This document shows, piece after piece, positions 35,174-44,512 of a stretch of DNA of 49,641 nucleotides. The stretch is from Enteractinococcus helveticum (GTDB lineage: Bacteria; Actinomycetota; Actinomycetes; Actinomycetales; Micrococcaceae). The stretch covers positions 1-49,641 of the forward strand of contig NZ_DYXC01000073.1 of the NCBI RefSeq assembly GCF_020742345.1, given 5' to 3'. Position 1 is the first letter of the stretch. Each line of letters opens with the position of its first letter. A program made the position numbers and the translations under genes. The notes under the pieces were generated by a model that did not search any database, was not told where the DNA came from, and saw only the letters and a program-made list of their open reading frames with translations.

Positions 35174-36517
35174 TTATGCGCTGTAGCTTTGTGGTTGCAA
35201 GATCCGAAGTAGTGCGCGAACTCCGAAATCTAATGAGTCGATTGGCATGCGTTCATCAATACCGTGGAAGAGTTCCGGGAATGCCAGGTCCTCTGGTAAT
35301 TGCAATGGGATAAACCCGTATCCGGCAATCCCTAGTCGCGATAGTGCATTATTGTCAGTCCCGCCGGACATCATGAACGGTAGGACCACAGCATCCGGAT
35401 CTTCCTGAGCAATAGCGGCAATCATGGCATCAACAAGCGGCCCGGAATATGGTGCCTCGATGGCCTGACGTGCATGTTCATATTCAACCTGCACCGCTTC
35501 ACCGGCGAGGTCACGAATCGTAGCGATCAGCTGGTCATCTTGGCCGGGTAGTGGTCGAGCATCAACGGTTGCTTCTGCTTTTCCGGGGATAACATTGTGT
35601 TTATAGCCGGAACTTAGGCCGGTGGGGTTGGATGAGTTACTCAACGTCGATCCGACAAACGCAATCGCCGAACCAATGGCCTGCAGCTGCGGGTCGGGGT
35701 TGGACTCGTCAAAGGTCACGCCCATCAGTCGCGAGACATCTTCCATGAGCTGCCTGGTGGTGGCGGTGTAATGCAGCGGCCATGTGTGATGACCGATAGC
35801 CGCGATCGCGTTTGCCATCTTCGTCACCGCATTATCCGCGTGCCGGGCAGAACCGTGACCGGGGGCACCGGTGGCTGTGAGATTTAGCCACGCAATACCT
35901 TTTTCGGCGGTTTGGAGAAAATAGGCGCGCTTGCCAGCCACCGTGGCACTGAAACCACCCACTTCTGAGATCGCTTCGGTTGCGCCGTCAAAAAGTTCAG
36001 GACGGTGGGTTACTAGCCAATCCGAGCCGTAGACTCCACCGGCTTCTTCATCTGCGAAAAACGCCAGAATAATGTCGCGCTGGGGCCGCTGGCCAGTGGC
36101 ATGAAGATGCTCAAGAGCCGTGAGCATGATGGCGTCCATCCCTTTCATGTCTGCTGCGCCACGGCCATAGATGACGTCGTCGATCACCTCGGCGGAAAAC
36201 GGATCAACAGACCATTCGTTAGCATCAGCAGGCACCACATCAATATGTCCGTGCAAGACCAGAGCCGGAGCCTCAGCATCCCAGCCACGCATCCGGCCAA
36301 CCACGGACGCACGGCCTGGTTCAGACTCGATAATCTCTGGGTTCATCCCCATGGCTTCCATCAAGGCTGCGCAATATGCCGCCGCCTCCGGTTCGCCTCG
36401 TGAATTATTCCCACCGTAATTTGTGGTGTCGATTTGAATGAGATCGCGAGTGATTTTACTGACTCGATCGCGGAAAATACCAGGCGAAATAGCACTAGCG
36501 TCAAAAAGTTGAACCAT
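35174..36517 (-). CDS. M20 family metallopeptidase (dipeptidase-like)
   Basis: A 447-residue di-zinc hydrolase of the ArgE/DapE/carboxypeptidase group. Metal and catalytic motifs: LHGHIDVVP with His and Asp, GRGAADMKG, the catalytic ADEEAGG, and a late GGTDNNALS followed by a metal-binding HG region near 423. The dimerisation domain lies around residues 200-310. It is probably a cytosolic exchanger of peptide or N-acyl amino-acid bonds. It is upstream of the flavoprotein on the same strand; the substrate is unknown. Confidence 0.93.
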   Translation of the reverse strand: MVQLFDASAISPGIFRDRVSKITRDLIQIDTTNYGGNNSRGEPEAAAYCAALMEAMGMNPEIIESEPGRASVVGRMRGWDAEAPALVLHGHIDVVPADANEWSVDPFSAEVIDDVIYGRGAADMKGMDAIMLTALEHLHATGQRPQRDIILAFFADEEAGGVYGSDWLVTHRPELFDGATEAISEVGGFSATVAGKRAYFLQTAEKGIAWLNLTATGAPGHGSARHADNAVTKMANAIAAIGHHTWPLHYTATTRQLMEDVSRLMGVTFDESNPDPQLQAIGSAIAFVGSTLSNSSNPTGLSSGYKHNVIPGKAEATVDARPLPGQDDQLIATIRDLAGEAVQVEYEHARQAIEAPYSGPLVDAMIAAIAQEDPDAVVLPFMMSGGTDNNALSRLGIAGYGFIPLQLPEDLAFPELFHGIDERMPIDSLDFGVRALLRILQPQSYSA

Positions 36518-36626
36518 ACTGTCACTTTAGCGAACCCGATAAGGCACGACCATGGTACACGCCCGGCAAAAAAGTGTGTTATGCTTATCGCTGTTGCCTT
36601 CTCCTTCGCCGGAGAATTCACCACCA

Positions 36627-36712
36627 GCGCGGGTGGCGGAATTGGTAGACGCGCAGCGTTGAGGTCGCTGTGAGCTTTATCGCTCGTGGGGGTTCAAGTC
36701 CCCCTCCGCGCA
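36627..36712 (+). tRNA. tRNA-Leu (anticodon GAG)
   Basis: The class II tRNA fold is complete: acceptor GCGCGGG with TCCGCGC, D arm GCGGAATTGGTAGACGC, anticodon stem CAGCG/CGCTG around loop TTGAGGT (GAG at 36661-36663), a long variable arm (TGAGC...GCTCG) and T arm GGGGG/CCCCC with TTCAAGT. The discriminator base is A. CCA is not encoded: the next bases are CGG. It reads CUC/CUU leucine codons. Confidence 0.97.
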
Positions 36713-36724
36713 CGGTTTTACACG

Positions 36725-36767
36725 AGGATCGGGATTTAGGCTTTTGCTGGTCCCGATCCTTTCGTTT
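36725..36767 (+). terminator. Rho-independent terminator of tRNA-Leu
   Basis: The 10-base perfect stem AGGATCGGGA/TCCCGATCCT encloses a 16-base loop and is followed by TTCGTTT. It starts 12 bases beyond the tRNA and ends 21 bases before mshA, so mshA needs its own promoter. Confidence 0.88.
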
Positions 36768-36787
36768 AACCACTACTATCGTCTCTT

Positions 36788-38011
36788 GTGGGAGTAGCTG
36801 AGCGCATCGTGGACGAATCCCTAACCGTCGTCATGATCTCCATGCACACCTCCCCCTTGGCACAACCAGGGCGAGGTGATGCTGGCGGGTTGAATGTGTA
36901 TGTGCGTAACCTCACTAACGCTTTGATCCGTGCTGGTCACCAAGTGTTGTGTTTTACTCGAAAAACCTCGGTCACAGACACAACGATACTTTTGGATGAG
37001 AACACCCAGTCCAAAGTGATACCGATCGTCGCAGGGCGACTGTTGTTACCTAAAGAGGCACTGGTTGAACTGACCACGCAATTTGCTGAGACGATGATGC
37101 CGGTGATTCACGAACACGCCCTACATCGGTTAGTTGCACATTCTCATTACTGGCTCTCGGGACTTGTAGCCCTACAGGTGGCTGAAAACCTCGGATGTCC
37201 CGTGGTCCACACAATGCATACCCTAGGTGCAGCCAAAAATGCGTCGGCTCCCGGGACAGAGCCGTCATACCGTTTGGAACGAGAAGCCTACATCAGCGCC
37301 AAAGTCAGCGCCCTAATTGCCAATACGGCTGTAGAAAAGCAAGAACTCATCAAACATACCGGTGTGGAAGCTGAAAAGATCGCCGTCGTGCATCCCGGCG
37401 TCGACCACGACATCTTCGAACCTTATGGGCCTAGACATTGGCCAGGTCAGCACACCTCTGAGGCACCACACGTCCTTTTTGCCGGTCGATTGCAGCAGTT
37501 TAAAGGTCCACACGTACTGATCGATGCGCTGGCCGATTTAAAGAAACGTGGCTTTCAGTCGCTACCGGTGATACATTTCACCGGTGCAACCTCTGGAAGC
37601 GCAACTTATGATATTCGCTCTCGTTCGCACCTGCTTGGGGTCGCCAGACAGTGTTCGTTTTCTGACCCGGTAACTCCCGAAACATTAGCCAGTATGATGC
37701 GTGCAGCCGACGTCGTCGCCATGCCGTCGGTGGCGGAGACATTCGGTTTGGTTGCGTTGGAGGCTCAAGCCTGTGGAACTCCGGTGATCGCACACCGTGC
37801 TGGCGGGCTTACCACCGCGGTGGCGGACGGCGTCACCGGTCAGCTCATTGATTCTCTTGAACCACGCGACTGGGCTGATGCGCTGGCCTCAGTGGTCGAA
37901 GAACCAGCCAAATGGCAGCAGTTTGGTGCTGCGGGGGTTGAACGCGCGGCGAGTTTTTCGTGGTCTGCAATGGCCGATCGTATGGCAGATATCTATTTGC
38001 AGGCACTGTGA
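36788..38011 (+). CDS. mshA: D-inositol-3-phosphate glycosyltransferase
   Basis: First committed enzyme of mycothiol synthesis, moving GlcNAc from UDP-GlcNAc to inositol phosphate. The 407-residue GT4 protein shows SMHTSPLAQPGRGDAGGLNVYV split around the acceptor loop, AHSHYWLSG, and the donor-site block VAETFGLVALEAQACGTPVIA in two parts. The GTG start lies just after TACTAT (36775-36780), compatible with leaderless initiation; no ribosome binding site is seen. It forms part of a dispersed mycothiol set with mshC. The gene sits immediately after the tRNA-Leu terminator. Confidence 0.95.
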   Translation: MGVAERIVDESLTVVMISMHTSPLAQPGRGDAGGLNVYVRNLTNALIRAGHQVLCFTRKTSVTDTTILLDENTQSKVIPIVAGRLLLPKEALVELTTQFAETMMPVIHEHALHRLVAHSHYWLSGLVALQVAENLGCPVVHTMHTLGAAKNASAPGTEPSYRLEREAYISAKVSALIANTAVEKQELIKHTGVEAEKIAVVHPGVDHDIFEPYGPRHWPGQHTSEAPHVLFAGRLQQFKGPHVLIDALADLKKRGFQSLPVIHFTGATSGSATYDIRSRSHLLGVARQCSFSDPVTPETLASMMRAADVVAMPSVAETFGLVALEAQACGTPVIAHRAGGLTTAVADGVTGQLIDSLEPRDWADALASVVEEPAKWQQFGAAGVERAASFSWSAMADRMADIYLQAL

Positions 38012-38034
38012 TGCTCTTAACTATCTCCACCGGC

Positions 38035-38074
38035 CTCCACGTTTGTGTGGCGACTGGTTCAGGACAGCGTGGAG
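38035..38074. terminator. Possible terminator between mshA and the MaoC gene
   Basis: CTCCACG (38035-38041) and CGTGGAG (38068-38074) are complementary over seven bases with a 26-base loop, and an alternative inner hairpin CCAC/GTGG is also possible. It lies between two convergent stops (38011 and 38076). There is no T tract, so the call is weak. Confidence 0.35.
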
Positions 38075-38075
38075 C

Positions 38076-38993
38076 TTAGAACTGGCGGATCTCGGCTAGG
38101 AAGTGTAGCTTTTCGTGTTTAGCATTCCAAGCGGTGGTGAGTAGCCGATCACCTTCTTGGCGATAGTTGACTGCGACTTTTGACGGCAGACGCATAGGAG
38201 AAGCAAACTCGATGGCCCAGGTATACGGGGCTAACGTCTCACGGCCGGCCAGCATCTTGCCTGCGGCGTACATGCCATGGGCGATCGCACTGGGCATACC
38301 CAGAGCTTTAGCGGTCAACTTCGATAAGTGGATTGGATTCCAATCGCCTGAAATCGCACCATAACGTCGGCCAATATCTCGGGGCAGCTCCCACTGGGCG
38401 GTCATCACAGGCGCCTGGAATGGCTCACGCACTGGTCGTTCGGGTTTTTCGGCTCCAGGTATGACCACCGACTTCGACAAATAGAGAGCCATGGACTGCC
38501 AGAGTAATTTATCGGTGGTCGCATCAAGCACTTGGACCCAAATCTCAACGGTTGTGCCAGCATAATGTGGTCGCATACTTTGTGCCCAAGTTGAGATACG
38601 TACCGGTTGGTCGATTGGCACATCAGACATATGCCAGACCTTGTGTTGCAGGTGCACCATGCCAAGTAACGGCAACGGGAAGCGCCGTTCTGCCATCATC
38701 GCGGTCGATAAGCCAAAAGCCGTGATGTGTACGGTTACTGAGGGAGCCGAGTTTTGGCCGACGACACCGGAAGAACCCAGCAGCGCATTATATTCATCAA
38801 CGAGCCGCCGCGAGATAACATCGGTGGTTTCCCACCGGGTGCCGGGCAGACTCGATGCTACCGACTGCTTGGCACGCAGTAAACCAGTCGCCACTTTGCC
38901 ATACGAAGATGTCAGTGATGGAATTTCACTGAGTCGAACGACCCGCAGGTTTTCGGGCTGCGGAGTGGTATCCATGATATTAAGCTCAACCAT
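38076..38993 (-). CDS. MaoC-like hydratase (HtdX type)
   Basis: A 305-residue double-hotdog protein. The hydratase motif is near residue 220-245: GDWNPIHLSKLTAKALG with the Asp/His pair, then IAHGMYAAG. It is expected to hydrate 2-enoyl-CoA/ACP to (R)-3-hydroxyacyl thioesters. ATG 38993 overlaps the fabG4 stop as TAATG with AGGG upstream, so the two are coupled. The set with fabG4 and thiolase resembles the mycobacterial htdX-fabG4-fadA2 neighbourhood, which supports the role. Confidence 0.88.
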   Translation of the reverse strand: MVELNIMDTTPQPENLRVVRLSEIPSLTSSYGKVATGLLRAKQSVASSLPGTRWETTDVISRRLVDEYNALLGSSGVVGQNSAPSVTVHITAFGLSTAMMAERRFPLPLLGMVHLQHKVWHMSDVPIDQPVRISTWAQSMRPHYAGTTVEIWVQVLDATTDKLLWQSMALYLSKSVVIPGAEKPERPVREPFQAPVMTAQWELPRDIGRRYGAISGDWNPIHLSKLTAKALGMPSAIAHGMYAAGKMLAGRETLAPYTWAIEFASPMRLPSKVAVNYRQEGDRLLTTAWNAKHEKLHFLAEIRQF

Positions 38994-40357
38994 TATTTCC
39001 CTACCATTGATTGTCCACAGACTCTCAGGGTTGTGCCATTGATTCCAGCTGCAGCATCAGCATGGAATAATGCGATCGCTTCGGCCACATCGACAGGCCG
39101 GCCACCTTGTTGTAGTGAGTTCATCCGTCGAGCAACTTCTCGAGTCGCAGTCGGCATCGCATCGGTCATCGCGGTTTCGATAAACCCTGGAGCTACGGCG
39201 TTAATGGAGCCACCAGTTTGTGCTAGCTGACCTGCAAATGCCTGGGTCATGCCGATAATGCCAGCCTTAGCGGCTGCGTAATTTGTCTGTCCACGGTTTC
39301 CGGCGATCCCTGATGTTGAGGCCAAGGACGTAATCCGGAAATTCTCAGCAACCACGCCTTGGCCGAGCTCGACTAAGAGCTGTTCATTGATACGTAGCGG
39401 AGCGGTGATGTTTACCGCGATGAGCGAATCCCAACGCGCGGCATCCATATTTGCCAAAAGTTTGTCGCGAGTGATTCCGGCGTTATGGACGATGCCATCG
39501 AGTCTGCCGAAGCGCTGGCTGGCAAGGCGTATAAGTTCAGCGCCAGCATTTTCGTTTGTGATATCTAGCTGGAGTGCTATGCCCCCGATTCGGTTCATCA
39601 CCGTGGTGAGCGCTTCACCTGCCGCAGGCATGTCCACGCCTATGACCGTGGCGCCATCGCGGGCCAGCGTTTCACTGATGGCCTCGCCGATCCCACGGGC
39701 TGCTCCGGTGACGATGATAACTTTGTCAGCCAGCGGGCAATCCCAGTCTGCTGGTAGTGAGCCTGCCGCAGATGAGATGGTTATGAACTGTCCGGCCACA
39801 TACGCAGAACGGCCAGATAACAAAAACCGTAGAGCTGCCTGGACGGCTGGGGCGGCCAAGGTGACCTCTTGGCCTAAGATAATGCCGTTAGCGGTGGCTC
39901 CGAAGCGCATTTCTTTAGCCAAGGAACGTGTGAAGCCTTCAACACCATGTCGTGCGGCTACGATGTTGGCCTCGGTGGCGACGGAAGGGTCTTGGGGATC
40001 TCGGAAAACGGTAATAACCCTACCGTTGGGTTCCAACCCACGAAGCGCCATGCTGACCTGTAAGACTCGCTCGGAGAGATCACGTGGATGCGCCGTGTCG
40101 TCAAACCCCACAATGATGGCGGAGAATTTTTGTTTCAAGCCGGGATCTCTGCGCACGTCATAGTTTTCAGCCCAGAGTTGCTCGGCAATGGCGTCTCCGG
40201 CTTCGGTGTCTCCGATGACGAGAATCGGACCGGATACTAATCGGTCGCCGGGAGTATGACGACGTAACGGGACAGGTCGTGGCAGTCCGATAGTCTTTGC
40301 TACCTGTTTACCAAAGGGCCGATTGACGAACCGGGTGTAGTTATCAGTTGGTGACAT
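38993..40357 (-). CDS. fabG4: High-molecular-weight 3-oxoacyl thioester reductase
   Basis: From ATG 40357 it has 454 residues, nearly twice a normal FabG. The N-terminal half is a degenerate Rossmann-like domain, and the C-terminal half (from about 205) is an active SDR. TGAARGIG binds NAD(P)H; the catalytic Ser, Tyr and Lys lie in STSGIAGNRGQTNYAAAKAG. This architecture is that of FabG4 (Rv0242c type), which reduces 3-oxoacyl-CoA using NADH. AAAGGAC lies upstream. It is 40 bases after the thiolase stop and coupled to the MaoC gene. Confidence 0.92.
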   Translation of the reverse strand: MSPTDNYTRFVNRPFGKQVAKTIGLPRPVPLRRHTPGDRLVSGPILVIGDTEAGDAIAEQLWAENYDVRRDPGLKQKFSAIIVGFDDTAHPRDLSERVLQVSMALRGLEPNGRVITVFRDPQDPSVATEANIVAARHGVEGFTRSLAKEMRFGATANGIILGQEVTLAAPAVQAALRFLLSGRSAYVAGQFITISSAAGSLPADWDCPLADKVIIVTGAARGIGEAISETLARDGATVIGVDMPAAGEALTTVMNRIGGIALQLDITNENAGAELIRLASQRFGRLDGIVHNAGITRDKLLANMDAARWDSLIAVNITAPLRINEQLLVELGQGVVAENFRITSLASTSGIAGNRGQTNYAAAKAGIIGMTQAFAGQLAQTGGSINAVAPGFIETAMTDAMPTATREVARRMNSLQQGGRPVDVAEAIALFHADAAAGINGTTLRVCGQSMVGK

Positions 40358-40397
40358 GAGATTTGAATGTCCTTTCAGCAAGTACCAGATTCGTGGT

Positions 40398-41717
40398 TTA
40401 GCGTCCGCGCATTAGCGCAACAGCACCTTGGCCTCCGGCCGCACACACCGAAATCAGTCCCAGTGAACCTTCCCCTTTTTCGTGCAGCATCTTGGCCAGA
40501 GAGGCAACGATTCGAGGGCCGGTGGCAGCAAATGGGTGGCCGGCAGCTAGGGAGGAGCCTTTGAGATTCAGCTTGGATTGATCAATCTGTCCTAGCGCCC
40601 TGTCTCGTCCCAGGACATTCTTGTTGTAGTCTTCATCAGCTAGTGCCTTAATAGTCGACAAGACCGTTCCGGCAAATGCTTCGTGAATTTCAAAGAAATC
40701 GATATCATCGAGGCTTAGCCCATGCCGATCCAGAATCCGTGGAATCGCATAAGTCGGGGCCATGAGAAGTCCCTCTTTGCCATGGACAAAATCCACTGCG
40801 GCGACTTCGTAATCTAAGAATTCTGCCAAGATTGGCAGGTTGTGCTCTTCGGCCCAGTCTTCCGAGGACAGCAGGGCAGCAGCTGCACCATCGGTCATGG
40901 GAGTAGAGTTTCCGGCCGTCATGGTGGCTTCTTCACCAAATTGCTTTCCAAAGGCAATGCGAAGTTTGGCAAGAGACTCCATAGTTGATCCGGGGCGCAT
41001 ATTATTATCACGATCAAGACCTCGGAAAGGCGTCATGAGATCGTTGAAGAAACCGTCATCGTATGCGGCTGCCATATTGTTATGGGAATGCATAGCCAGT
41101 TCGTCTTGTTCTTCGCGGGTTATGCCCCATGCGTGGGTCGTAAGCGCCTGATGCTCCCCCATCGACAGTCCAGTTCGTACTTCGCCTGCCTGCGGTGCTA
41201 GCGGAGCGAAGTGCTTCGGACGAAGTTTCAGCGCGATTTTAATTTTGTCTTGCGCCGTGCGTGCACGGTTAAGCTGCATGAACAACTCGCGGGCCTCCGC
41301 GTTGAAAGCCAGCGGCGCATCAGAAATCGTATCCACCCCTCCCCCAATGCCAGACTCGATTTGGCCAAGACGTATCTTATTGGCGACACCGCCAACGGTT
41401 TCAATACCAGTTGCGCACGCGGTTTGGACGTCATGGGCCGGGGTATGCCCATCTAAAGAAGTCCCTAAAACGGATTCACGAGTGAGGTTGAAGTCCGCCG
41501 AATGCTTCATCACTGCACCGGCAACAACTTCGCCGAGTGCTTCTCCTTGAAGACCGAAACGTGCCACGAGCCCTTCAAGTACAGAGGTCAGCATGTCCTG
41601 ATTGGAGGCACCAGCATAGGCTCCATGAGCGCGAGCGAATGGGATGCGGTTACCGCCGAGAACGACTGCTGGACGCAGCGGACCGCCGGCGATTGCGGCT
41701 GTGGATGTAGAAGTCAT
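40398..41717 (-). CDS. fadA2: Acetyl-CoA acetyltransferase / 3-ketoacyl-CoA thiolase
   Basis: A 439-residue thiolase. The nucleophile Cys is in VQTACATGIETVGG, the His pair is in EIHEAFAG and AAGHPFAATG, and the C-terminal Cys is in SVCAAGGQGAVAL. ATG 41717 is preferred over the longer frame because GGGAAAGAG lies upstream. It heads the minus-strand operon with fabG4 and the MaoC gene and is divergent from the TetR gene, which probably controls it. It can act in either direction, so it may serve degradation or synthesis; the symbol is by synteny. Confidence 0.9.
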   Translation of the reverse strand: MTSTSTAAIAGGPLRPAVVLGGNRIPFARAHGAYAGASNQDMLTSVLEGLVARFGLQGEALGEVVAGAVMKHSADFNLTRESVLGTSLDGHTPAHDVQTACATGIETVGGVANKIRLGQIESGIGGGVDTISDAPLAFNAEARELFMQLNRARTAQDKIKIALKLRPKHFAPLAPQAGEVRTGLSMGEHQALTTHAWGITREEQDELAMHSHNNMAAAYDDGFFNDLMTPFRGLDRDNNMRPGSTMESLAKLRIAFGKQFGEEATMTAGNSTPMTDGAAAALLSSEDWAEEHNLPILAEFLDYEVAAVDFVHGKEGLLMAPTYAIPRILDRHGLSLDDIDFFEIHEAFAGTVLSTIKALADEDYNKNVLGRDRALGQIDQSKLNLKGSSLAAGHPFAATGPRIVASLAKMLHEKGEGSLGLISVCAAGGQGAVALMRGR

Positions 41718-41749
41718 GCAAATTCTCTTTCCCAATGATTGTGATTACA

Positions 41750-41796
41750 GGTTGGTGTGTTTACGGACACCCACCTTACCTGATACTCTCGGTATC
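41750..41796. promoter_or_regulatory. Candidate TetR operators between fadA2 and its regulator
   Basis: Two dyads lie in the 79-base divergent gap. GGTTGGTGT and ACACCCACC (41750-41758 and 41767-41775) pair with one mismatch over an 8-base spacer. GATAC and GTATC (41782-41786 and 41792-41796) flank TCTCG and end directly at the GTG start of the regulator. Divergent placement beside tetR is the usual site for self-regulation; binding itself is inferred. Confidence 0.55.
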
Positions 41797-42456
41797 GTGA
41801 AGATGTCTGCAACACCAATACCGGACGGGCGCAATACACGCTGGGAAGCGCACCGTCGTCAACGTCGAAATGATCTGATCAGGTCCGCACGTGCTGCTGT
41901 TCACATTATTGGACCTGATGTGTCAATGGAAGAAATCGCCACCCATGCTGGCACCTCAAAGTCGGTGTTCTACCGGTATTTCAACGATAAACAAGGACTC
42001 CAGCAGGCCGTAGCTCAGGCCTCAATTGATTTTATGGAGGCCGAACTGAAAAAGGCCGGGAAATCTGCGCCAAGCGCTCGCGATGGTCTCTACACTATGG
42101 TGCTGGTTTACCTGCAGTTGGCCGACTCATCGCCCAACGTATATAACTTTTCCACGGCAATACCAACCGGAATGAATATCTTCCGCCAAAACATGGCGAG
42201 GTTCCTGCAACGAGCAGTTGAAAACGTCTTCCCACATTATAAGAGCGTGACACCAGATGTCGACAGCAAAAACCTGGCCTACTACTGGGCTGTTGCTGCA
42301 GTCGGGTTCGTGCGTGCGGCCGGCGAGGAATGGATAGCTGACCCGGAGGATCCTCATCGCCTCAGCGCAGCGGAACTGGCCCGCAGTATCGCTACCTGGT
42401 TGGTCGCAGGACTGGATTCTCACAGCATCACCAAAAACCACTCTCAGGAGGACTAG
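41797..42456 (+). CDS. TetR family transcriptional regulator
   Basis: About 219 residues from GTG 41797 (ATG at 41803 is an alternative; both follow the GATAC dyad with little leader). The N-terminal DNA-binding domain includes SMEEIATHAGTSKSVFYRYFNDKQGL; the rest is a helical ligand/dimer domain. It is expected to repress the divergent thiolase operon and its own transcript with the acyl-CoA oxidase, probably released by an acyl-CoA. Its TAG stop overlaps the next gene's GTG as TAGTG. The long frame from 41644 is rejected as a start. Confidence 0.9.
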   Translation: MKMSATPIPDGRNTRWEAHRRQRRNDLIRSARAAVHIIGPDVSMEEIATHAGTSKSVFYRYFNDKQGLQQAVAQASIDFMEAELKKAGKSAPSARDGLYTMVLVYLQLADSSPNVYNFSTAIPTGMNIFRQNMARFLQRAVENVFPHYKSVTPDVDSKNLAYYWAVAAVGFVRAAGEEWIADPEDPHRLSAAELARSIATWLVAGLDSHSITKNHSQED

Positions 42457-44489
42457 TGCCGTTAAAACAAAAAGATATACGAATCGATCAAGACGAACTC
42501 CAGGAACTCCTGTTGGGCCAGTGGGCCGATGATCGTCGTCAGATGCGAAAAATGATGGAAGAACCCGTTTTTCATCATCAAATAAACTTGACCAAGGAAG
42601 AACACCGTGAACTAACACTGAACCAGCTGAAAGAACTGGCTGCACGCAAGATCATTGGCAAGGCATATCCCAAGGAGTTCGGCGGACAAGAAAATCCCGG
42701 AGGAAATGTCGCCGGCTTCGCCGAAATGTTCCACGCCCACCCCTCCATGCAGATCAAAGGTGGCGTGCAGTGGGGGCTGTTTGGGTCGGCTATCTTAACT
42801 TTAGGCAACGCGGAGCAGCATAAAAAATGGTTGCCCGGAGTACTGAGCCTTGAGCTACCAGGGGTCTATGCTATGACAGAAATCGGACATGGCTCGGATG
42901 TTGGCAACATTGACACCACAGCGACATACATTCCTGAAGACGATGCATTTGAAATTCATACCCCGTTTAAAGCAGCCTGGAAAGAATTTTTAGGCAACGC
43001 CGCGTTGCATGGCAAAGCTGCTGTGGTGTTTGCACAACTGATTACCAAAAATGTGAATTATGGTGTGCACGCATTTTTCGTACCATTGCGTGACGATGAC
43101 GGCAACTTTCTACCCGGGGTTGGAGGTGAAGATGACGGATACAAAGGCGGACTCAATGGGATCGATAATGGTCGACTACATTTCACACACGTAAAAATCC
43201 CCCGCACGAATCTTCTCAATAAGCTAGGCAATGTTGATGAACATGGGGAGTATACGACGTCGATTCCTTCATCGGGCCGCCGGTTCTTCACCATGCTGGG
43301 GGCGCTTGTCCAAGGACGTGTCTCCCTTGCAACCACTGCTGCTAACGCCTCGGCATTAGCTCTGACAGGGGCCATAACTTACGGCAACCAGCGTCGACAG
43401 TTTAATGCGGCCTCCGATATCGAAGAACAAGTCCTACTGGATTACGGCTTACACCAGCGTCGACTGATCGATCGTTTAGCACGCACCTACGCCGATATCT
43501 TTACCACCAATGAATTACTGGTGAAATTCCATGAAGTGTTCTCTGGTGAAGACGATACCGATGAGAACCGTCAGGAACTTGAAACACTGGCAGCCGGGAT
43601 CAAAGCTGTCACGACCTGGAATGCACTGGATGTTTATCAGGAAGCCCGTGAAGCTACCGGCGGGGCAGGATATATTGCCTCCAAAAACCGATTCAACGCG
43701 CTGCGAGATGATCTCGATATTTACACCACGTTTGAAGGCGATAACAACGTGTTATTGCAACTTGTCGGACGCCGACTGCTAGGAGATTATTCTAAAGAAT
43801 TTTCCACCCCGTCGTTTAAAGTCCTTACGAAATACGTCGCCGAGCGCGCTGAATCCAGCCTGTATGGGCGCTCCGGACTACGCCGTGTGGTCCAGCAAGT
43901 ATCTGATGTGGGCTCTGAGCGTCGTTCCGCTGCTTGGCTCAAAGACACCGAGGTACAACGTAGTCTTTTCACCGACCGAGTCCGCACTCAAATCGCAGAG
44001 GTCGCCGAAGTGTTGCGTCCGGTGGCCAAAGCCTCCCAAAGTGAACAAGCCCGGGTGTTCAATGAAAACCAGTACGATCTGATCAAAGCGGCCAAATCCT
44101 ATGCACAGCTGCTGCAATGGGAATCATTCACTGCGGTCCTGGAGACGATCGAAGACCGAGAAACCAAAAAGATCATGACCTGGATGCGTGATTTATTCGC
44201 CTTGTCAACGATTGAACAGGATCTTGGGTGGTTCATCGAATACGGGCAGATATCACAACAGCGAGCCAAAACGCTTCGTCAATACACCAACCGGTTAGCT
44301 GCCCGTTTACGTCCGCACGCTCAAGACCTCGTTGACTCTTTTGGATATAACCAACATCATTTGCGGATGGATATTACCTCAGGTTCAGAACAGGAACGCC
44401 AAGAAGAAGCCGCCGAATATTACCGACGCTTACGTGCCTCCGGTGAAGCACCCATCCCCGAAAAAGTGTACCGTGCTCGACACAGCTAA
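42456..44489 (+). CDS. Acyl-CoA oxidase / FadE5-like dehydrogenase
   Basis: A 677-residue flavoprotein, far longer than normal acyl-CoA dehydrogenases and built like peroxisomal acyl-CoA oxidases: N-terminal helical domain, beta domain (MTEIGHGSDVGNIDTTATY), helical catalytic domain and an extra C-terminal helical domain. The catalytic Glu is E427 in YTTFEGDNN, preceded by REATGGAGYI. It first oxidises acyl-CoA to 2-enoyl-CoA; whether electrons go to oxygen or ETF cannot be told. CAGGAGG inside the tetR end supports the GTG start. It is an operon with tetR. Confidence 0.9.
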   Translation: MPLKQKDIRIDQDELQELLLGQWADDRRQMRKMMEEPVFHHQINLTKEEHRELTLNQLKELAARKIIGKAYPKEFGGQENPGGNVAGFAEMFHAHPSMQIKGGVQWGLFGSAILTLGNAEQHKKWLPGVLSLELPGVYAMTEIGHGSDVGNIDTTATYIPEDDAFEIHTPFKAAWKEFLGNAALHGKAAVVFAQLITKNVNYGVHAFFVPLRDDDGNFLPGVGGEDDGYKGGLNGIDNGRLHFTHVKIPRTNLLNKLGNVDEHGEYTTSIPSSGRRFFTMLGALVQGRVSLATTAANASALALTGAITYGNQRRQFNAASDIEEQVLLDYGLHQRRLIDRLARTYADIFTTNELLVKFHEVFSGEDDTDENRQELETLAAGIKAVTTWNALDVYQEAREATGGAGYIASKNRFNALRDDLDIYTTFEGDNNVLLQLVGRRLLGDYSKEFSTPSFKVLTKYVAERAESSLYGRSGLRRVVQQVSDVGSERRSAAWLKDTEVQRSLFTDRVRTQIAEVAEVLRPVAKASQSEQARVFNENQYDLIKAAKSYAQLLQWESFTAVLETIEDRETKKIMTWMRDLFALSTIEQDLGWFIEYGQISQQRAKTLRQYTNRLAARLRPHAQDLVDSFGYNQHHLRMDITSGSEQERQEEAAEYYRRLRASGEAPIPEKVYRARHS

Positions 44490-44512
44490 GCATCAAAAAC
44501 CATAGCAACTGC

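Noticed and set aside
42127..42645. 172-residue minus-strand frame across the tetR-oxidase junction
   Set aside because: Antisense to two well-supported coupled genes; composition is not protein-like.
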